Below, piece by piece: positions 1 to 11,335 of a stretch of DNA of 64,000 nt. The stretch is from Brasenia schreberi (lineage: Eukaryota; Streptophyta; Magnoliopsida; Nymphaeales; Cabombaceae). The notes under the pieces were generated by a model, which was not told where the DNA came from, did no database searches, and was given only the letters and a program-made list of their open reading frames with translations. The stretch is taken from assembly GCA_036023115.1 (NCBI GenBank), contig JAYKKT010000089.1, forward strand, positions 22,736,501 to 22,800,500. The letters are read 5' to 3'. The position numbers and the translations under genes are program-made. How positions within the stretch are numbered: the first letter of the stretch is position 1; each line of letters starts with the position of its first letter.

Positions 1-1261
1 CGATGAGTGTGGGTGGCTAGGGGAATCGAGTGCATTAGGCACTCGGTTTGGTTAGGCCTTTTAGGTTGAATGCTAAGGATTTAAGGGAGGGTTTAAGACC
101 AAGACTTAGGATGGTTAATGGGGTAGATCTAGGAAAAGCTCGGCCAGATATTGGTCGAGCTTAGGTGGTTTTGTTCGGGACTGGTTTTTGGGTAGAGTAG
201 GAGGAGTTTTGGCAAGGCTCGGCCAGCACTTTGGCCGAGCTTGGGTAGTTTTTAGGGAGTATGGTTTGGGTAGTTTGGAGGATTAGGGAAAGAGAGGCTT
301 AATTTAGTGTTTTAGGAACTAACCATAGTTAGGGAAAACCGACCATATCTTATTGGTTCCACGCACCCATCCTTCACGCCTTGAGAGAACCATCCAAGCT
401 GCCGGATTCCACCTTGTTACAGCACCAAGCCTTGCGTGAAATGAAAAGAGCAGCCCACAACATACACCCACATGTTCAGCCCACAATGGAAAAGCCAAGT
501 CAAGCCACTTTCCTTGACTTCTTTTTCCTCTCTCACTCTCTCTCTCTCCAACCCAAGCAAAGGCGTGAAAAAAATTTGCAGCCCTCTTCAAGCCAGCCCC
601 TCACGTCCTTTTATAGGCCTCTTATGTGGATATGGATCCTGGATCCTGATTTCTGAAATCCGGATCCAATCCAAGTCTTGTTTGGATCCGAATCTTGGAT
701 CTGGATATTTGGATCCAGATTCGATCCAAATTTTCTTCTTCTTCTCTCCTTCTCGGCGTTTTGAGTCGAATGCTTCATGCGGGCCTTGAGTTTATCAACG
801 ATCCATCTTAAGCGAGGTTTTTCCCCATTTCATTGTCTGAGCTCCTCTTTGCCTTTCCGGACTCTGTTTCAACTGATTTTTGTTGTTTTTGACTTGGATT
901 GTTCATGATTTCAGGGGCACTGTTGGCTGGGCCTCCGATGCTTCCGGCTTGAAGTCCATTTGCAGCCTGGGCTCCTCTTTTGTCTTTGAATTTCGCCTTT
1001 CGTCGGGCTGGGCTTGCTCTTTGAATTTTCTGAATTTCTGTTGCAACTGCTTTGGGCCAGGCTTTACCTGTTCATATGGGCTTTTACAAAAATAGGACTT
1101 TCGTCCATTTTCAAGAATGTATGTTCTGACAGGGTTGTAAAACAGAGGTTTGAAGTATTTGAGCTCCTAGGTTTTTCGAAAATTTCCAGTTTGGCTTTTT
1201 GAGCTTATTTTCAAACCAGACATTTGTTTTTGCAAAATTTTTGGAATTTGGGGTGTTTACA
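1..1261 (-). mobile_element. 3' LTR (partial) of an internally deleted Tat-like Ty3 element
   Basis: On the minus strand this begins at 1261 with TGTAAACACCCC, the same U3 start as the LTRs at 13739, 33420 and 44748. It carries the family's array of GGATCC/ATCCAAAT words (about 630-735) followed by a minus-strand TATA-like box near 607-616. From about 270 down to 1 it has the GGTTAGG-rich tract (CCTAACC on the sense strand) seen in the other LTRs. The far end lies outside the window. It is a 3' LTR because gag sequence and a PBS lie upstream of it on the same strand. Confidence 0.75.
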
Positions 1262-1263
1262 GC

Positions 1264-1460
1264 AGGTTCACCATGAGATGAACAAGAGTCGGTGCCTTGG
1301 CCTCTTGGCTAAGGGCGGCGATTTTTGCTTCGAATTCCTTTCGCAAGACTTCGAGCTCTTCTTTTTTGCTTTTGAGATTTGTTTTTGAAAACCTTTTGGA
1401 AAAGGAACTTGATGAGCACGAGGCTCAGCTAGACACTTCATTGGAGTCTGAACTTGACAT
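1264..1460 (-). pseudogene. Tat-like gag N-terminus, truncated
   Basis: Reading leftward from the ATG at 1460-1458, the frame starts MSSSDSNEVSS, then a stop, and continues to EFEAKIAALSQEAKAP. This lines up with the gag start of the element at 36924 (MSKSNPSEVSS ... EFEAKIDALSQEAE), so identity is clear although only about 60 codons remain. The sequence then joins the 3' LTR at about 1262, so the rest of gag and all of pol are deleted. The early stop and the deletion make it non-functional. Confidence 0.8.
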
Positions 1461-1570
1461 GTTTCAGAATTTTCAAACCCTATAAGTGCAAAAGGCCAAA
1501 GTTAAACACTTTTCTTCGAAAAAAATTTCGAAGTTTTGTTTTGTTTGATCGAAGTTTGCTTAAGACCCAA

Positions 1571-1590
1571 GTCCCACTAGGTGTGCCAAA
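1571..1590 (-). other. Primer-binding site of the deleted Tat-like element
   Basis: On the minus strand this reads TTTGGCACACCTAGTGGGAC. It matches, with a few changes, the PBS of the near-complete element (TTGGCACGCCCGGTGGGAC at 36786-36804). It lies two bases from the end of the 5' LTR at 1593. The tRNA used as primer was not assigned. Confidence 0.7.
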
Positions 1591-2049
1591 TCTGTAAACA
1601 TGAAAATTTCCACTCCCAGTTTATGGAACTTGAAGTGAACCTTTTCGTACCTATGCTTTTGCGAGCGTGCCAGCTAGCTTACTCAAACTAGCGAAGGTTT
1701 TTGAAATATTTCTGACTTTTTTGCTTAAACCTTCTTGAACCGATGCTCAAGAGTCAATTTAAGCGCTTAGAAACTTCGATTTTTCAAATAAATATTTACT
1801 TTGAACGATAAGTGTTTGACGATTTCGGTTCGTGTACTCTTTGCAATTTTTATTTACGGGGCTGAATGTCCCTACTTTTCTTGCAAGTTTTATCTGTTTA
1901 GGCCTGATGTGTGTGTGAAAGTGTGGCCTAATTTCAGCACGATTTGAGCGATTTATTGGAAGTGAGCAAATACAGAGATGCTGAAATTCTTTTTGGGTTT
2001 TTTGAGAGCGATGATGCGAACTCACCCAAGTTGAAATTGCAACTCACTC

Positions 2050-2328
2050 GACTAAAAGTAAACCCACACAAATTGAAGTGCAACTCTATTTTCACAAAAG
2101 TAAACTCACACAAATTAAAGTGCAACTCTACTTTCACAAAAAGTAAACCCACACAAATTAAAGTGCAACTCTATTTTCACAAAAGTAAACTCACACAAAT
2201 TAAAGTGCAACTCTACTTTCACAAAAGTAAACTCACACAAATTAAAGTGCAACTCTACTTTCACAAAAGTAAACTCACACAAATTAAAGTGCAACTCTAC
2301 TTTCACAAAAGTAAACTCACACGACTTG
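2050..2328. repeat. 42-bp tandem repeats, about 6 copies
   Basis: The unit contains ACTCACACAAATTAAAGTGC and recurs every 42 bases (for example from 2221 and 2263). It lies in the leader part of the LTR. Because 42 is divisible by three, artefactual ORFs run through it on both strands; they are not genes. Confidence 0.9.
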
Positions 2329-2351
2329 AAATATATATATATATATATATA
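2329..2351. repeat. AT microsatellite
   Basis: A run of alternating A and T directly follows the 42-bp repeats. An AT run also occurs in the related LTRs at about 35660 and 47059, so it is a recurrent LTR component. Confidence 0.85.
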
Positions 2352-2364
2352 GGTTTATCCTAAG

Positions 2365-2850
2365 AGTGGAAAGGCTCAAGTGCGTGTGGGTGTACTTGTG
2401 TACAATTTAAGAGCGGAAAGACTCGAGTGCATGTGGGTGTACTCATGTGCTGTTTAAGAGCAGAAAGGATCGAGTGCTCGTGGGTGCGATTACTCGACTT
2501 TCACAAAAGTAAACTCACTCGAATTTAATTGCAACTCACACTGCTTTCACGAAAGTAAATTTACCCAAATGTAAGTGCAACTCACACGACTTTCACAAAG
2601 TAAATTTACCCGAATGTAAGTACAACTCACATGACTTTCACGAAGTAAATTTACCCGAATTGAAGTATGTATACTTGCTTAAGAAAAGATGGGATTCGAA
2701 GTATAAAATTTCTATAATTGTATATTGGGGCAGAGAGCGGAAAGGCTCAAGTGCATGTGCATATAAAGAGCGGAAAGGCTCAAGTGCACATGTGTGTGAT
2801 AGTGTTCATCCACCAGATAAGAGCGGAAAGGCTCAAGTGCTCGTGGGTGC
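2365..2850 (-). repeat. Hairpin-forming leader repeats (GAGC-loop-GCTC)
   Basis: The word GAGCGGAAAGGCTC (or a near match) occurs at about 2365, 2411, 2458, 2736, 2769 and 2821, usually followed by AAGTGC. It can pair GAGC with GCTC. The sense version GAGCCTTTCCGCTC is found in the other LTRs of the family (15690-16200, 35750-36200, 47150-47510). Confidence 0.75.
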
Positions 2851-4584
2851 GATCGTGTTTATGCATGAATATTACAATTTGGGGAGAGACTTCGCTCCAT
2901 TAATACAACCCCGTTACGAATTGAATTGAAAGGAAAAGCAGTTTGAAAGACTTACACTTTTCCTAACTCGAGTTCGGGATTCAACTAGGTCTAGTCCACC
3001 TCAGCCCCAATGTGGTTCAGCTCCACAGTTCAGCCCCAAATACTCGGTGCTTGGTTGCAACTTGGTAGGTGTAGCAGGCCCACGTGATGCAGCCCAGGTA
3101 GGTTCGAGTGGTGCAAGATGGCTTTAAGGCAAGTTGGGTGCAGCCGACCAAGGCAGTTCAAGTGAGGTTGAAGGCCTAGGTGCAGTTGGGTTTGGTTTAG
3201 CAAGGAGGTGAGATGCGGGCTTTGGGTTCGGTTTGGGTAAGCTTAGGTCGGTTAGGCCAGCAAGTGGCGGTTTAGATGGGGCTGTGGGTTCGGTCAAGGT
3301 TTAATCAACCTTGGTTCGGCCAAGGTGGGTGTTCGGTTGGGGTAGGCCAAGAGGTGAGCTAGGTTAGATCGGTTAGGTAGGTTGAGCAATGTCGGTTTAA
3401 GGCAGCAATGGGGTGGGCTAGGTGCGGCCAACACCTAGTCAAGTCGGTTTAGGGGATGGCTGGGTCAAGTCGGCCAAGGGTTTTAGCCAAGGGATGGCGG
3501 TTCAAGTGTGTCAAGGGATGGGGCCCAAGGTCGGTTAGGTGGGTCGGCTAGGTTCAGGTGGGGCAGGTTAGGCCAAAGTGTAAGGGTTGGTTTAGGGTGC
3601 GGCTAGGTGTGGGTCGGTTAGGTTGGTTTAGCTAGGTGTGGGTCAGTTAGGTGTGGGATGGTGCAAGGTTTAGTTAGGTCAGTTTAGGTGGGTGCAGCTG
3701 GCCAAGAGGTTAGCTAGGTCCAAGTCAATTTAGGTGGGTTTTAGGGCAGGTTGCAGCCGAGGGTTCAAGTGGGTTTGGCGAAGCCAAGCTCGGTTCAAGG
3801 CAAGGTTCAAGGCTTACCTCGGTTCAAGGTAGGTTTGGTCCACCTCGTGTTGTAGCCCTTGTCCAAGTCAACTTGATCCAAGGTGCAGCTGATCCACCTT
3901 AGTTGCAGCCATCTAACCTTAGTCAATCCCTTCTTGTTGCAGCCCACCCCTAGGTCAAGCCAACATGGTTTAAGCCCACTTAGCCCTAGGTCAAGTCAAA
4001 CAAGGTCAAACCCACCTTTGTTGACTTTCACACTCTCTCTCTTATTTATAGGCCAAGGGTGGGTCATGGATTTGGGTTTAGATCTAAGGATCCAACCCAA
4101 TCCAAACTCCAAATGGACCTGGATTTGGATTTTTTTGTCTAGATCCAATCCAAATTTTCTTTCTTCAGTCCTTCTTTGGTGCATGAAACAGGCGGGTTTT
4201 TAGCGGACTCTGGTTCCTCGGTGACCCGTTTTAGGCAGGGTTTTTCCCAGTCCTTTTGTCCGACCCATTTCTCACTTTCTAGACTTTTTGACATTCGGTT
4301 TTGATCCGTCTGGTTCCGTCTGAGGCTTGTCTTGGATGAAGTCAATATTGGATTTTTCAACGGTCTTCGGATTTTTGTTTTGACAGGCCTGGTGCTTGAT
4401 CTCTGATGGCCACGTTTGGTTCGTATTGAGCAACCTTCCCAATCGAAAACCACGTTCAGCCACCTTCCATCGTCTCACACTTTAGCTTGTCTCAATGATG
4501 ATTGTTCCATCCCAATTTGTCATTCGGCCTAACCCAGCTAGCTAAGAACCAACCTGACTGAACCACTTATCAAAGAAGGAACAC

Positions 4585-4810
4585 GATGGGTGGCTGATTT
4601 GGAAAGTTGTGCACAACACAACACCTTCCTAACATGATGGGTGGCTGATTTGGGGAGCTATCCACATCAGAACACCTTCCTAACATGATGGGTGGCTGAT
4701 TTGGAAGGCTGTGCACAACACAACACCTGCCTAATATGATGAGAGGCAGGTTTGGAAGGTTGTGCACAACACAACACTTACCTAACACGATAAGCATGGA
4801 TTTGGAAGGA
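4585..4810. repeat. 51-bp tandem repeats, about 4.4 copies
   Basis: Units starting GATGGGTGGCTGATTTGG recur at 4585, 4636, 4687, 4738 (degenerate) and 4789 (degenerate), exactly 51 bases apart. The rest of the unit is a TGTGCACAACACAACACC-type sequence. The period of 17 codons leaves a minus-strand frame open, but nothing else suggests a gene. Confidence 0.9.
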
Positions 4811-6039
4811 TTGGCCAGCACTCACCTACCAAAATGAAATCTCAACTATTAAGGCAACTTGCCTTGGGAGTATTTGCAGCAACTAGGCAGTCTTTGGCCT
4901 ATAAAAGTTGCTCCAAACAGGCTCCAAAGCAGCCCATCTGAGATTAATGAATCCGAGCTAGAATGAATCCAAGTTGAGAAAAGCCCAGTACAGCATAATG
5001 TCCAAAAGAGGAGAGAAAGAGAGGGAGAGAAGGAGAGAAAGAGAGAAAGAAAGGGAGAGAAGGAAGAGGAAGGCCACCGCCCGCCATCCACGTCCAGCTA
5101 CCCACCGCCCATCACAGCCACATCATCCTCCATCTCTATTCACAAGTTTCTATTCTTGTATTAGTTGCATCATCACTGGAAAATCTGTAATTAAGGAGCC
5201 TAAGTCTCCATAAAAATATGTTGATGCAAACCCAAGGACGATACTCATCTTTTCTTTCATGCTATCGTTGATATAAACTTATATATCGATCCTTTCGACT
5301 CCATTAACAAACTTAAAATCATAAACCTCTTTGTTTCCTCATGATTCACGTGATTTCTAGGATTGGGGCTGATTGATTTATTGCTATAGATTGTTTAAAT
5401 CACAAATAGAACACATACTTTTACTGCAAATCTACAATTTTGAAACTACACTCTGCACACGCCTGATCACGGAATTTTCTGTAATTATCTGCTGATCCAA
5501 TCGACCTAAACTAGACATATCCATGAATGCCTGGTAAAAGTTTTAAGATTTTATGCATCATTAAACGTGGTCAATTAAATCTGAAAAGTTTTGCAAAAAC
5601 CATAACAGGTTTCAGAAAATCAGAAAACTCTGTGACATATGTCTGCTATTTCTTGCATATCTCTGTACATATTGCATAAAATCGAACAAAAATTATTGCT
5701 TTGGAAAGATAACATCCATACATTTTAAAAAAAATAAATTTCACAAAAATTGAAGGTCTGAGTACCCAGATATCATGGTTTTTTTTAACCTCTAAAGTTC
5801 TGGTATTGAACTGTTCTGAGTTTCTGACTGATGTGTAGTTCTAGATTTAATTATGAGAATCTATAGCACTAAAATCAAAAATAAAAATATTTTCTAATTT
5901 TATACATGCATATATAGCTTCTGTAAAAATTTTAGAATTTTTCAAAACTCAAAATTATTTTAAAAAATCAGAGAACAGGTCTTTGAAAAGAGAACCAGTT
6001 TATGCTTTTGAGAACCTGAAATTTCCAAAATCAAGAACT
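4811..6039. other. Unassigned AT-rich stretch, probably LTR-derived
   Basis: No gene is visible. There is a TATA-like CCTATAAAAG at about 4900, a GA-rich simple stretch (about 5004-5070) and long AT-rich sequence. Because it runs directly into a recognisable LTR 3' end (6040-6185), it is probably the upstream part of a diverged LTR. This is inference. Confidence 0.4.
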
Positions 6040-6185
6040 TAATCACGATTTCTTAAAACTTTCAAATTGGGATTTTGCTTTTTCAAAATTTAAAGGATTT
6101 CAAATATTTTCCAAGCATCTAGGCTGACCCTTGAGCACCGGTTTAAGAAGGCCTACATCGATAAGAACTCACTTGTCGTGTCCAT
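6040..6185 (+). mobile_element. LTR 3'-end fragment, first half (split)
   Basis: The stretch around 6118-6175 (GGCTGACCCTTGAGCACCGG, then AAGAAGG and GAACTCACTTG) matches the U5 of the Tat-like LTRs (for example GACCCTTGCGCATCGG at about 36572). The match stops near 6185 and resumes at about 7935. Confidence 0.65.
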
Positions 6186-7934
6186 GCTGCGTTTATTTGT
6201 CATACTGCCAACCACAAAGGCAAAATTGTATTTTGGGTTGGGTTCATGCTGTGTCATGTTCTGATTACATCATAACCAGGTTAAGCCATGGCACGACATG
6301 ATCCTTTTCGTGTTACTTTGTGTGGACAAGAGTGCGACGTGGTTGTGAGCATTCGTGATACGAACATGCTAAATGTCAGATTTTTGTGTTATGAGTTATA
6401 CTGCAGCTTCCATGGCAGTTTCATGAGTTTGGATCGTCTTGGCTCGTACCATCTAAGCCCGACTCAATTTTGTTCATCTATCTTCACATACAAACACGTA
6501 CATAATGCACCACTCTTTTACATGAACACAAGCTTCCTAGGTCATGTTATATCGCGATCTTGTGTCATGAACTTTTCTCAGACTCCCATGAAACTTTCAT
6601 GTTTTAGCTTGTGTTCATGTCTTAGCACCTCATGTTATACATATACAAAGAGAGATTGGTCTGCACGTACACTCATCCATCTTAAACCTTCTAAAAAATC
6701 TCAATCATTCAATTGACAAGATTGGCGGTAGAAATTCAAATTTGAAAAGCAAAAAATCTTAATATTTTTATAAATACATTAAATACACCCAATATAATTT
6801 GTTCATTTAAAGATATTTAATCTTAAACATCAAATTATTGGGTCAAGCATGTTGTTTATGCTATTGACTTGTGTTTGATCATTATGTGTTTATATATAAA
6901 TACCTATGTATATGTGTGTATAGATTTATATATATAGTGATTGGGTTCAACGCACCCATCCATCTTAAACCTTCTCAAAAATCTCAACCATTCAATCACC
7001 AAGATTGATGGTAGAAATTCAAATTTGAAAAGCAAAAAATATCTTAATATTTTTATAAATACATTAAATACACCCAATATAATTTATTTTTTAAAAGATC
7101 TTTAATCTTAAACATCAAATTATTGAGATTTTTAAGAAGATTATAGTATAGTTGAGTATGCACATGGACTATGCTCTCTCTTTATATATAAAGAGAGAGA
7201 TTGGGTCAAGCGAGTTGTTTATGCTATTGACTCATGTTTGATTATTATGTGTTTATATATAAATACCTATGTATATGTGTGTATAAATTTATATATATAG
7301 TGATTGGGTTCAACACACCATTGACATTATTAACTCATCTCGATCATTATTTTTCAAATAATATTAGTTTAATAAGAATTTATTTTATATTCTTTCAAAT
7401 ATTCTTATAACTTTGAAATTATATTTACAGTCTTAAAAAGCAGTGTGAACATTCAGCAATAGTAAGACATAAGTGAACATTCACTCGTAGAGAGGATGTG
7501 GTTTTCTTATATATATAAGACTGTTCTTTTTGTTCGAAGTAGACGTGCACACGAAACGAAACACACTATTCTTTTCCTTCGCGTTTGTTCAGTTCGACAT
7601 GAACACGAAACGGAACACATAATGCAGTACAAACGCATTTTCGAGTCATGTCCGTGTCATATTTCGTGTCGTGTAACGGTCGTACACGGATTTAGGGTCG
7701 AAGCTAACCAGTTCTGTCCTACGTGGCAGACTCTAATTGGTGCTTTGAACAGTAGCAGCCAACAGATGGCTCTGTGTCTCAACTGTTAAACATTTTACTG
7801 AAACTCAGTGGCTCCCTCCCGCTTCCGTTCCCTCTCCTTTTACTCTTTTGTCGTCACGCACACACTCTCGCACGCACGGAAAAGCAGTGAACTTCTCTCT
7901 CTCCCTCTCTACCGTCAACTACCAATCGTCTAAT
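6186..7934. mobile_element. About 1.75-kb insertion splitting an LTR end
   Basis: This sequence interrupts an otherwise collinear U5 segment. It includes GTGTCGTG/CACGAAAC-rich ends (about 6240-6500 and 7540-7690) and an internal partial tandem duplication. No transposase, TIR or clear target duplication was identified. It could be a non-autonomous DNA element or filler DNA. A 142-codon ORF at 6288-6716 resembles nothing I recognise and is probably chance. Confidence 0.5.
6672..7316. repeat. Imperfect tandem duplication (two units)
   Basis: The block starting CATCCATCTTAAACCTTCT at 6675 recurs at about 6957, and the block GGTCAAGC.TGTTGTTTATG at 6841 recurs at 7204. The second unit carries about 80 extra bases including GAGAGAGATTGGG. 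Confidence 0.85.
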
Positions 7935-8057
7935 AAAGTCAGAAAATCAATCTTTGTTAGTTTGAGTAAACTAACTGGCATGCTCGCACACACGACGTAA
8001 CTTCGAGAATTTTGTTTCAAATCTTAAAAGGTTTTGAAATAACAATTCACGTCTACA
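7935..8057 (+). mobile_element. LTR 3'-end fragment, second half
   Basis: AGTTTGAGTAAACTAACTGG followed by CATGCTCGC matches the U5 of the 13739 LTR (about 16775-16800). The segment ends CACGTCTACA at 8057, as the other LTRs end (GCGTCTACA). The following GTGATAAAAACC is not a PBS, so this may be a solo or 3' LTR. Confidence 0.65.
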
Positions 8058-8689
8058 GTGATAAAAACCGACTCACTCAATGCCAGTCAAGGATAAGAGA
8101 GAGATTTGAAGCAAATGCTAGAAAACAACCGAATGAAAATTCCTTAGAACTGTTCCTATTTATACTCAGGACAACCGCCTGATCTAGGTTTAAAGCATAT
8201 TAATTTACTATAATGACTCTCCTAGGAAATAAACAATCACCTAGTAAAATGTTGATACATGCTCAGCCATCTATGAACTTGCTATAAAGACCTTCCTAGG
8301 AAATAGACAATTACCCAATAAAAAACTAATATAGGCTCAGCCACTAAATGAACATCAAATTCGAATCATCTATCCCCAAAATGAGCTAATTGGGGGTGTA
8401 GATTTTAAGAGATGCTGATAATCTCATAGGGTGAAAATGTGGCTTTGCTCTTGAGTGACCTCCTGCCAGAATAAACAAACAACCTTGAGTTTGTTGAATT
8501 CATTAATGCTCCATTCACTGAACAATGTTTTGGGTTTGAACCGGGTTGGGTTGTTGGTTCCACTTCGAGCATGAGTAAGAGGTCCCTAATAGCTATCGAT
8601 GAGTCCTTTTGACCAAGTTAGATCATTATTGCCTGGTGCTTCATCATCCTCGAGGGGTTGGAGCATGAGTTTAGATCGGCTTGGGGCAT
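8058..8689. other. No gene recognised; possible minus-strand LTR
   Basis: The stretch contains a minus-strand TATA-like sequence (reverse of CCTATTTATACTC at about 8156) and two copies of a CTCCTAGGAAATAAACAATCACC-like motif near 8220 and 8290. It may be LTR sequence of the chromovirus-like fragments that follow, but no boundaries are visible. Confidence 0.35.
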
Positions 8690-8955
8690 GAGTTTAGATT
8701 GTCTCTTGTGTGGGAACCTCGCTTTGCTGAGATGTATCCAAACAAGGTCCCCACGGGCAAAGACAATGGATTTACGCCTTTTGTTAGCCTATTTGGCATA
8801 GGCTGCTGTTTGTTTCTCAATCTGATGCTTTACTTGTTCCAAAGGGATAACAACCCATAGTACTATGAACTGAGCGTTGTACGTAAATTCCACCCAAGGA
8901 AGCTGCTCCTCCCAAGTTCGCAGATTATTGGAAACAAAAGCTCGTAGAAGAGCAG
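8690..8955 (-). pseudogene. Chromovirus-like integrase C-terminal fragment
   Basis: The minus-strand translation includes TWEEQLPWVEFTYN, then IEKQTAA, then [17 protein letters not shown]. These match the end of the Ty3 integrase core and the GDLVW(V/I)HL...RFP linker of plant chromovirus-type elements. The residues normally lying between the two parts are missing, so there is an internal deletion. At about 8955 the sequence switches to plus-strand RT coding, an inverted junction. Confidence 0.75.
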
Positions 8956-11098
8956 GACTATACTAGACCATGAAGAACACTTGCGTTCAGTCTTCTCCAA
9001 ATTTAGGGAACAACAATTGTTTGGCAACCTTCACAAATGTCATTTCTGCCAAGAACAAGTCATCTTCCTTGGGTATGTAGTGTCTCAGCACGGCATGAAA
9101 GTGGACAAAGAGAAGGTAAAGGCTATTATGGATTGGCCGTTTTCCACAAAGCTTAGCAAGATCAAAAGTTTCTATGGGCTTGCATCCTTTTTTCGGCGTT
9201 TTATCAAAGATTTTAGCACTATCATGGGTCCCATTATGGATTGCATTAAAAGGAATATTTTTGCTGGATGCCTTTAGCCCAAGTTTGATTCGAAGATATT
9301 AAGAAGAAATTGAGCTATGCACCAGTTCTAGCGCTCCCACAATTTAACAAAGCCTTTGAGGTTGAGTGTGATACATCTGGTGTGGGTATTGGTGCTGTCC
9401 AAACTCAAGAGGGAAAACCTATTGTAGTTTTTAGTGAAAAACTGAAATGAGCCGCTTTGAACTATTCAACATATGACGAGGAGTTGTATGCTTTGATCCA
9501 TGCCCTCCATCATTGGCAACACTATCCTCTTCCAAAAGAGTTTGTAATACATACTGATCACGCATCTCTTAGACATTTGCAGGCCTAAGGAAAGTTGAGT
9601 CGCATACATGCAAAATGAGTGGAATTTGTAGAGATGTTTCACTATACTGTTAAATACAAGAAGGGCACCACCAACATTGTAGCTGATGCTCTTTCCAGGA
9701 GGTATACTCTAGTTTCATTGGCTAGCACCAAACTCATGGGCCTTGGATTTATCAAGGAAATATACACCAAAGAGCCACAACTGGTGAAATTTGCATTGCA
9801 CCCCCACAAGTCTGAACAAGGTTTCTACATGCATGATGGATACCTTTTTCATTTTGGAAGAATTTGTATCCCAAAAGGATCCATACAAGAACTTTTGATC
9901 AAAGAAGCTCATGATGGAGGACTTGCCAGCCACTTTGGAGAACAGAAAACGTTGGGGATCATAAAGAACACTTCTACTGGACAGAAATGAGGAGACTTGT
10001 CTGACACATCCTGGAATGTTTTTGTTCTTGGTTTACCCTGCACCAAGCAATGGAAGGATTCTGTTTTTGTTATTGTCAATCATTTCTCATGCATGGCTCA
10101 TTTTATTGCCTGTCGTCCCACATCGTTGGAGTACAGATGATGCTTCACACATTGCTAAGTTATTCTTTCAGGGAATTGTGAGGTTGCATGGAATCTCATG
10201 ATCCATCATCTCCGATCGGGATTGCAAGTTTCTGAGTCACTTCTAGAGGACATTATGGAATAGATTAGGAACAAAGCTCATGTTCACAGCACTGCTTGCC
10301 ACCCTCAAATGGAATGGCAAACAGAGGACTTCAACCTTAGTCTCTCAACCTTGCTACGAACTATTCTGCTGAAGCAAAACAAATCCTGGGATAAACAGCT
10401 GGCATGGGTAGAATTCACGCACAATAGAGCTCCCATCGTACTACAAGAATGACTCTTTTGAAGCTGCATATGGGTACAACCCTCTCACACCTTTAGATCT
10501 ATTTAGACTCAATACATGTCATCTAGAAGACTTGAAAGGAAAGCAACATGCTAAAGATGTTCAAAAGTTTCATGAAGTTATCAGGAAGAAGATACACAAA
10601 ATATGTAGAGGCTGCCTACAAGCACAAGAAACCCATTCAGTTTCAACCAGGAGATTTGGTCTGGATACACCTCCGCAAAGAATGGTTTCCTCAACAAAGA
10701 CCTTCCAAACCAAAGCCAAGAGCATATGGTCCTTTCAAAGTTCTCGTCAAGGTCAATGAAAATGCCTACACTATTGACCTCCCTCAGCAATATATAGTGT
10801 CACCCACTTTCAACATTAGAGACCTCACTCCCCATGTGCCGGACTCTGAAGATCAAGATGTCCTTCTCCAACCTGACGAGAATGATGTGGACATCTATCC
10901 AAATTCATCAATAGGGGCCACTCAGCCACACGCAAGGTCCATGACGAGACAAAATTCTCAGTTCATCCAATTTGTTCAAAAATATGTTAATGTGAGCATC
11001 TCCATTGGAAGTGTTTGGAATCCCATTGCCGAAAGTCTCAAAAACATCGTCACTCTCCAGGAACCACAAGACTTAAATGCTGAAAACTATCAACTATA
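8955..11098 (+). pseudogene. Chromovirus-like pol remnant: RT end, RNase H, integrase
   Basis: In order: the RT C-terminus just after the lost catalytic motif (IFLGYVVSQHGMKVDKEKVK, about 9060-9120), the thumb/connection (RRFIKDFS), an RNase H block ([15 protein letters not shown], about 9355; [12 protein letters not shown], about 9547; ADALSRR, about 9680), the integrase zinc region (HDGGLASHFG), core fragments (HSTACHPQMEWQTED, about 10280), and a C-terminal [14 protein letters not shown] block (about 10650) ending at a TAG at 11098. Several stops and frameshifts (for example near 9277, 9450 and 9990) make it non-functional. The family resembles plant chromoviruses (Reina/Del type). A canonical chromodomain is not evident. 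Confidence 0.85.
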
Positions 11099-11335
11099 GA
11101 ATTAATTCATAATAGTGTTTTCTAGGGTAATTAAAGCATGAATTCATCCAACACATGGGAAACATGGAAATAGTCTAGGAAATCAATTTTTGTGTTCCCA
11201 ATGCCTGGGAAAATAGGATGATGCATTTAACCACCCTTGGAACCTGCATCTAGAGCAAATTATTGCGTGGGAACTTGTGATTTGATTTATTTCTGTATGG
11301 CCAGCTTTGCAGTCCTTGTCCAAGCTTAAATAGAC
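10960..11335 (+). repeat. Left arm of a large inverted repeat (pol end plus LTR start)
   Basis: The arm covers the last codons of integrase and a putative LTR beginning TGTTTTCTAGG at 11116. Its reverse complement recurs at about 11800-12165 with roughly four of five bases matching by eye. It thus contains the same part of two related elements in opposite orientation. Confidence 0.75.

Larger units (their letters stand above)
1594..4475 (-). mobile_element. 5' LTR of the internally deleted Tat-like element
   Basis: The LTR ends on the minus strand at about 1593 next to the PBS and runs up to about 4475. In sense order it has sequence like the U3 of the 13739 LTR (about 4200-4480), an ATCCAAAT-rich stretch (4075-4160), a TATA-like box at about 4038-4050, a long CCTAACC-rich tract (about 3060-3860), the GAGC...GCTC hairpin repeats (2340-2870), 42-bp tandem repeats, and a typical U5 end. 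The first bases of U3 (TGTAAACACC) were not found near 4480, so this side is truncated or replaced. The outer boundary is approximate. Confidence 0.65.

Noticed and set aside
4974..5213. 79-codon frame rich in Arg/Glu/Lys
   Set aside because: It encodes a GA microsatellite translation and has no conserved features.
6288..6716. 142-codon ORF in the inserted DNA at 6.2-7.9 kb
   Set aside because: Composition is Cys/Ser/Phe-rich with no recognisable domain; it ends in the duplicated non-coding block.
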